Part shown: positions 60,083 through 64,000 of the stretch, one piece after another
Position numbering within the stretch: position 1 is the stretch's first letter
How the letters are laid out: each line of letters starts with the position of its first letter
From: an uncultured Lachnospiraceae bacterium
GTDB taxonomy: Bacteria > Bacillota > Clostridia > Lachnospirales > Lachnospiraceae
Assembly: GCA_902779355.1 (NCBI GenBank)
Contig: CACZBF010000002.1
Location: forward strand, 223,776 to 287,775
Reading direction: 5' to 3'
Length of the DNA stretch: 64,000 nucleotides
The notes under the pieces: model-generated
Told to the model about the DNA's origin: nothing
Databases searched by the model: none
Seen by the model: only the letters and a program-made list of their open reading frames with translations
Translations under genes and position numbers: made by a program

Positions 60083-61279
60083 TTATCCGGCGTTCGCTAC
60101 GACCTTCTTCTGCCGCACGAGCCCGCCGCGTCTTGCGGATAAGATCACGATCAGGACTACAAACACGCCGATATAGATCGCTTCCGCTATAAAGCACATT
60201 CCCACATCACTGAGATTTCCCTTCTGGATCCCGGCAAGCATATCGTTGGCTTTTTCAAACCAGTAAACGGGGAAGATCCTGGCAACCATATTGACGCCGT
60301 CTCCCAGCATAGCCTGTGGCACAAACGCGCCGCAAAGGAACGACATCCCAAGTCCAAGGATCTGCGCGATCATATTCACCACCGTCCCGTTCGGATTAAA
60401 GGACGAGATCAGAATCGCGATCAGCGCCGCGATGACCGCAAAGAGGAAGGAATTAAACACCGCCAGGGCGCAGTGCAATCCCCGGTAAACGCCTCCGTAT
60501 ACGAGCATGCCGCTTATCATAAAGATGCCCCAGATCAGTACGGTAAACACGCCGCTCCCCAGAAAGATCTGGCTCATATAGGACGACATCTTCACGCTGG
60601 AGCACTCGATCCGCATCTTCTGATCTTTCCGGTTTAAGGAGGTCAGGATCGTGCTCAGCACATTCACCATGATCGCGATCAAAAGATAAGGGAGGAACCG
60701 GAAATACAACGCAAATTTTTCCGTGTAATTTGTATCCAGCACCTCTGCGCCGGGTGGGGTGACGATCTCCACATCCGCCTCTTTGCATAGTTCCGTATCT
60801 GCCTTCTCCGCTGCCTCGGCAAGAGAATCGCCGTCCGCGACATAAACCTTCATAAAACGGATGTAGTTGTTCAGAAACTGCTCCGTCATGGCAGTCTGGA
60901 AGGTGTCTCGCATCTGTAAGGTCTCAAAAAGCGGCTCTGTGGAAGTATCATCAGGGTTCTGCAGTCTCTCTTCAAACCCTTTTTTGATCACCACCGTGTC
61001 ATCCACGACCTCATAAAATGAGGCATCCATGATGGCTTGTTTATCGTTTGGCAGCTCCACCAAATGATTTCTCTTTGCGATGGTATCGATCAGCGCGCGG
61101 CTTGCCACCGTCTGATCCTCGTCGATCACTGAAATTGCAATGGACGCTTCCTCAAAGTCCAGCTTCTCCTTGGACGAATTGACAAGCGGGAAGCAGATGG
61201 CAAGGAAGATCACGACATACAAAAGGATGATGCCGGCCTTCGCTCTTGCGATCTTGAAAAAAAGCTTAAAGACTTTCAT
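60083..61279 (-). CDS. ABC-2 type permease
   Basis: A 398-residue permease with one N-terminal span (about 12-30), a large outer domain (35-190) and five or six spans (200-385). This is the ABC2_membrane_3 layout of the YhgE/DrrB-like exporters. Its start overlaps the upstream permease by 14 bp. The two permeases and the ATPase at 62727 form one exporter. Confidence 0.85.
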   Translation of the reverse strand: MKVFKLFFKIARAKAGIILLYVVIFLAICFPLVNSSKEKLDFEEASIAISVIDEDQTVASRALIDTIAKRNHLVELPNDKQAIMDASFYEVVDDTVVIKKGFEERLQNPDDTSTEPLFETLQMRDTFQTAMTEQFLNNYIRFMKVYVADGDSLAEAAEKADTELCKEADVEIVTPPGAEVLDTNYTEKFALYFRFLPYLLIAIMVNVLSTILTSLNRKDQKMRIECSSVKMSSYMSQIFLGSGVFTVLIWGIFMISGMLVYGGVYRGLHCALAVFNSFLFAVIAALIAILISSFNPNGTVVNMIAQILGLGMSFLCGAFVPQAMLGDGVNMVARIFPVYWFEKANDMLAGIQKGNLSDVGMCFIAEAIYIGVFVVLIVILSARRGGLVRQKKVVANAG

Positions 61280-62705
61280 ACTTTCTCCTCCTTGTCATCA
61301 AAAATCCCAGCAGGATAAAGATCACCGTGTAGATCCCGGCAACCGCAAGTTTTCCCCAGTACCGTGAAAGATCCGGATCAACAGACAGATAATAGAAGGA
61401 GTCGGCGATGATCGCAACCGGATTCAGATCATTGATGATGGGCGCATTCATTTCGATCGACGCCTTGATCCCGGTAAACATCAACCCGCTCATGAAGCTC
61501 AAGCCCATGACAACCGCCATGCTGATCCCGATTTTTGCCTCATATTTCAGTCTGCCGATGGCACCGACAAAGAAGCCCATGGAGACACCCATGATCGCGC
61601 CAAGCGCGCCGCCGAGATAGACAAGCGGCAGCCTCCCGCCGAAGTCCACTTTCAGCACAAATGCCTGGAAGGTGATGCATACCGCCACGCACAGAATCTG
61701 TGTGAAATAGCACCCGCATAATCCCGACATGATCGTTGTCAGCTTCGGCGTCGGGGAGCAGGATCTTCTCGCACCGTAATCCGAGAGATTTGCTTCGGAA
61801 AACAGCGCGACATGCAATGCCACCGTCATACCAAAAAGCGCCACCATGGCAATCATGTTATACATATAGGTCACAAACGGATCGGTATTCCCTTCCGTCA
61901 GTTTCCGTACCTCAATGAGATCGGAATCCATGATCGACGAGGAGGAAGTGCCCGTTCCGCCCTGATCTGCCAGTTTCCCGGAGATCGAAGTCAGAGAGCC
62001 GTAGGTTTCCAGAAACCGTTTCAGCGTCGACTGCTCCATGCCACTGCTCTTGATCTTTAAGGACAGCTTCGGTTTTTGATCCAGCATATCCTTAAAGGAG
62101 GCCGCATCCTGCAAAGACAGCCCTTCTCCGGCTAAGATCGTCTCCGCATCCGCGTTTTGATAGCGTTCGCTGCCATCGAAAGCATCCAGAAAGCTTTTGA
62201 TCGCCTCCGCGCTCCACTCTGCCGTCACCTCTTCCGAGGTGTCCGTATCCGCCATATCCGCATCTCCTGCTTCCACGCTTCCCCCGGAGGCAGCCATCCC
62301 CTCCGGCGCATCCACAAAGATGATCCCCTTGACATCTCCGTTCACCAGCATCCGATAGGCTTCGTCCTCCCTGCAGTAGATCGCATGCAGGAGAGGCTTT
62401 TGCTGCGGATCATCCTGTTCCTTTTGCTGCATGGTCTTTGAGAGCCAGCTGCCGATATTGCTCTCGTCCTGCGCATAGGTCGATTCACTTTCTCCCATGA
62501 AATCCACCATGGCGCGGAACATCTCATCCGGTTCGTTCTCTACGATCGCAACCGGCACTGTGGTGATCCCGCCGTTTTCGTAGATATTTCCGAAAGCCGC
62601 CTTGTAAAGGACGCTGAGTACGATCGGAAAAGCAAGCATCCAGATAATGACTTCCTTTGCCCTCAGATTCAGGATGATCTCGTATTTCAGATTATGAAAA
62701 AACAT
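61266..62705 (-). CDS. ABC-2 type permease with acidic outer insert
   Basis: A 479-residue permease. The first span (about 17-37) is followed by an outer domain of about 230 residues containing a low-complexity acidic patch (SGGSVEAGDADMADTDTSEE), then six spans (270-470). The ending FLLGFLMTRRRKYESL and the NPVAIIADSFYYLS motif resemble ABC-2 exporters. It lies 21 bp after the ATPase gene. Confidence 0.85.
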   Translation of the reverse strand: MFFHNLKYEIILNLRAKEVIIWMLAFPIVLSVLYKAAFGNIYENGGITTVPVAIVENEPDEMFRAMVDFMGESESTYAQDESNIGSWLSKTMQQKEQDDPQQKPLLHAIYCREDEAYRMLVNGDVKGIIFVDAPEGMAASGGSVEAGDADMADTDTSEEVTAEWSAEAIKSFLDAFDGSERYQNADAETILAGEGLSLQDAASFKDMLDQKPKLSLKIKSSGMEQSTLKRFLETYGSLTSISGKLADQGGTGTSSSSIMDSDLIEVRKLTEGNTDPFVTYMYNMIAMVALFGMTVALHVALFSEANLSDYGARRSCSPTPKLTTIMSGLCGCYFTQILCVAVCITFQAFVLKVDFGGRLPLVYLGGALGAIMGVSMGFFVGAIGRLKYEAKIGISMAVVMGLSFMSGLMFTGIKASIEMNAPIINDLNPVAIIADSFYYLSVDPDLSRYWGKLAVAGIYTVIFILLGFLMTRRRKYESL

Positions 62706-62726
62706 AGAGTACTTCCCTCCTCTTCG

Positions 62727-63674
62727 TCAGTCTTTATCTCTCAGTTCCTTGCCGGTAATGGTCAGGAACACGTCGTTCAGCGTCGGGAGTTCGGAAGTAA
62801 CCTGTCCGAAATGCGTCCCGGTCGTCCTGATCGTGTCCATGGTATTTAGGAGATTGTGCTCTCCGCCTGCAAAAAAGATCTTCAGCTTCCCTGCTTCCCA
62901 CCTGACTTCATAAGCGTTCTCCAGATTTTTCATGGTCTCAAGCAGGCCACTATCCGGCTCATCCATTTCGATCGTTACCGTTTCGGTATTCTTGATCATG
63001 CGTTTCAATTCGCCGCTCGTCCCCTCGGCGATCTTCTTTCCATGATCCATGATGGCGATCCTCGTGCAGATCTGCTCGACTTCCTCCATGTAATGCGTCG
63101 TATAGATCACGGTGGCGCCGTTTCTGTTCAGTTCCTCGATCCCCTCAAGGATCTTGTTACGGCTCTGCGGATCTACCGCGACCGTCGGCTCATCCAGAAT
63201 GATCAGTTCCGGTTTATGCGCGATCCCGCAGGCGATATTGAGTCTCCGCAAAAGACCGCCGGAAAGCTTCTTTGGTTTGAATTTGGTAAAATCTTTCAGC
63301 CCAACAAACTCGATAGCCTCGTCCACATACTGCCTGCGCTTTGCCTTGTCTTTGATGTACAACCCGCAGAAGCAGTCGATATTCTCATATACATTCAGCT
63401 CGTCAAATACCGCCACATTCTGTAAGATAACGCCGATCTTCGCCTTACTGTCATAGCTTACCGGCGTCATTGGTTTTCCAAATAATTCGATATTTCCCTC
63501 ATTGTAGGCAAGCAGGGATAAAAGACAGCTGATGGTGGTCGTCTTGCCCGAACCATTCGGCCCGAGCAGTCCGAAGATCTCGCCTTTTTTGATCTCCAGA
63601 CTCAAATGGTCGACTGCTGTCAGCTCCTTATACTTTTTCACAAGATTCTCAATCTTTACTACCGTATCTCCCAT
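62727..63674 (-). CDS. ABC exporter ATPase
   Basis: A 315-residue ATPase: Walker A GPNGSGKTT (about 42-50), Q loop GVILQNV, signature LSGGLLRRL, Walker B LIILDEPTVAVD and the H-loop TTHY, then a C-terminal regulatory domain (about 225-315). The signature lacks the usual Gln after GG, as in other ABC-2 family members. The ATG at 63674 follows GGAAGGAG; the upstream frame extension is the promoter. This exporter lies under LytTR-type box e, so it is part of the same regulon. Confidence 0.9.
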   Translation of the reverse strand: MGDTVVKIENLVKKYKELTAVDHLSLEIKKGEIFGLLGPNGSGKTTTISCLLSLLAYNEGNIELFGKPMTPVSYDSKAKIGVILQNVAVFDELNVYENIDCFCGLYIKDKAKRRQYVDEAIEFVGLKDFTKFKPKKLSGGLLRRLNIACGIAHKPELIILDEPTVAVDPQSRNKILEGIEELNRNGATVIYTTHYMEEVEQICTRIAIMDHGKKIAEGTSGELKRMIKNTETVTIEMDEPDSGLLETMKNLENAYEVRWEAGKLKIFFAGGEHNLLNTMDTIRTTGTHFGQVTSELPTLNDVFLTITGKELRDKD

Positions 63675-63714
63675 GCCGCTTGCTCCTTCCTCGTTGACTT
63701 GTGATAATGTCAGT

Positions 63715-63783
63715 ATTTTACAAAAAAAATGTATCAAAAACCACATTTTTCGCTAAGTGGTAGTTTTTTGGAGATATTCGGTA
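63715..63783 (-). promoter_or_regulatory. LytTR-type box e and promoter of the ABC-2 exporter operon
   Basis: TACCGAATAT (63783-63774) and TACCACTTAG (63762-63753), period 21 bp; then 32 bp to TAAAAT (63720-63715). It lies back to back with box c, so one region controls both the exporter and the third peptide gene. Confidence 0.65.
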
Positions 63784-63801
63784 AAGTTGGATAGGCTGTT
63801 T

Positions 63802-63871
63802 GACCACTTAGGCATCAAAAACGACCGAATACGCAAAAACACTGCCAACTCAGATTGCGGCAACGTATCAT
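63802..63871 (+). promoter_or_regulatory. LytTR-type box c and promoter of peptide 3
   Basis: GACCACTTAG (63802-63811) and GACCGAATAC (63823-63832), period 21 bp; then exactly 33 bp to TATCAT (63866-63871). After the -10 box it shares ATAAGGCAAGAAACAAAA with promoter a. Confidence 0.75.
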
Positions 63872-63920
63872 AAGGCAAGAAACAAAACAACAACCGCGAT
63901 TGAAAAGGGAGGAAACGACA

Positions 63921-64000
63921 ATGGCAGAGAATATGAAAGTAGAAGACGAAGTAATGACGAATGCGGTCGGAGGTACCGAAGGAGCGACAGTGGAACTCTT
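63921..64000 (+). CDS. Double-glycine leader small secreted protein 3 (partial)
   Basis: ATG at 63921 after GGGAGG at a 7-bp spacing. The first 26 codons are in the window; the gene runs off the right edge. It begins MAENMKVEDEVMTNAVGG, an 18-residue leader ending Gly17-Gly18 and aligning with peptides 1 and 2, then TEGATVEL. Its promoter (c) is a duplicate of promoter a. Paralogous cargo on the other strand makes this a family, not a single bacteriocin. Confidence 0.8.
   Translation, partial: MAENMKVEDEVMTNAVGGTEGATVEL

Overview
The window looks like a chromosomal segment of an anaerobic Firmicute of the Lachnospiraceae/Clostridia type. Evidence: HydF for [FeFe]-hydrogenase, the minimal two-gene SufC/SufB scaffold, HemZ, DUF3793 and DUF6472 proteins, lipoproteins with Gram-positive lipoboxes, strong AGGAGG-type ribosome binding sites, and roughly half G+C. 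No rRNA, tRNA, CRISPR array or intact insertion sequence was seen. Almost everything reads on the minus strand.

Region 1 (1-25.6 kb) is mostly housekeeping and accessory: an amino-acid ABC importer, an ECF sigma/anti-sigma pair whose anti-sigma gene looks frameshifted, a giant 1815-aa coiled-coil protein, a PadR-DUF1700-DUF4097 envelope-stress operon with a five-copy 14-bp tandem repeat just downstream of its promoter, a GH3 glycosidase lipoprotein, an msrA-Smr-DUF1294 operon, an Rpn-type nuclease, TerB, glycerate kinase, a radical SAM protein, a HigBA-like toxin-antitoxin operon that appears leaderless, acyP and msrC.

Region 2 (25.6-38.7 kb) carries a hybrid histidine kinase, the relA-MBL hydrolase-hemZ operon (hemZ holds an in-frame 78-bp three-hairpin insertion), an acyltransferase-DUF6273 fusion, a YgjP-type metallopeptidase, sufB, sufC and hydF (also apparently leaderless).

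Region 3 (38.8-64 kb) is the most interesting. A C39-peptidase ABC exporter of the NHLM bacteriocin type (short HlyD-like protein, peptidase/ATPase ABC, second ABC) sits in one operon with a STAS protein, two stand-alone LytTR DNA-binding proteins and a DUF3021 membrane protein, i.e. a LytTR regulatory system. Around it are three small genes with a shared double-glycine leader (consensus V-[ED]-D-[DE]-x-[LM]-x-[QN]-A-[TV]-G-G), two hybrid histidine kinases, an HPt protein, a double-receiver protein, a DUF3798 binding lipoprotein, a GAF-ABC ATPase fusion with an FtsX-like permease, and an ABC-2 exporter operon with a membrane metalloprotease and a lipoprotein. Four promoters in this region carry the same direct repeat ([GT]ACC[AG][AC][AT]TA[GC], period exactly 21 bp) placed 32-33 bp upstream of a -10 box, and a fifth, weaker copy precedes the remaining leader-peptide gene. 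I infer that the LytTR proteins bind these sites and that the regulon makes, exports, senses and tolerates a family of secreted leader-cleaved small proteins. The cargo does not look like a classical bacteriocin: mature parts are 64-68 residues, beta-rich, and have no modification enzymes nearby.
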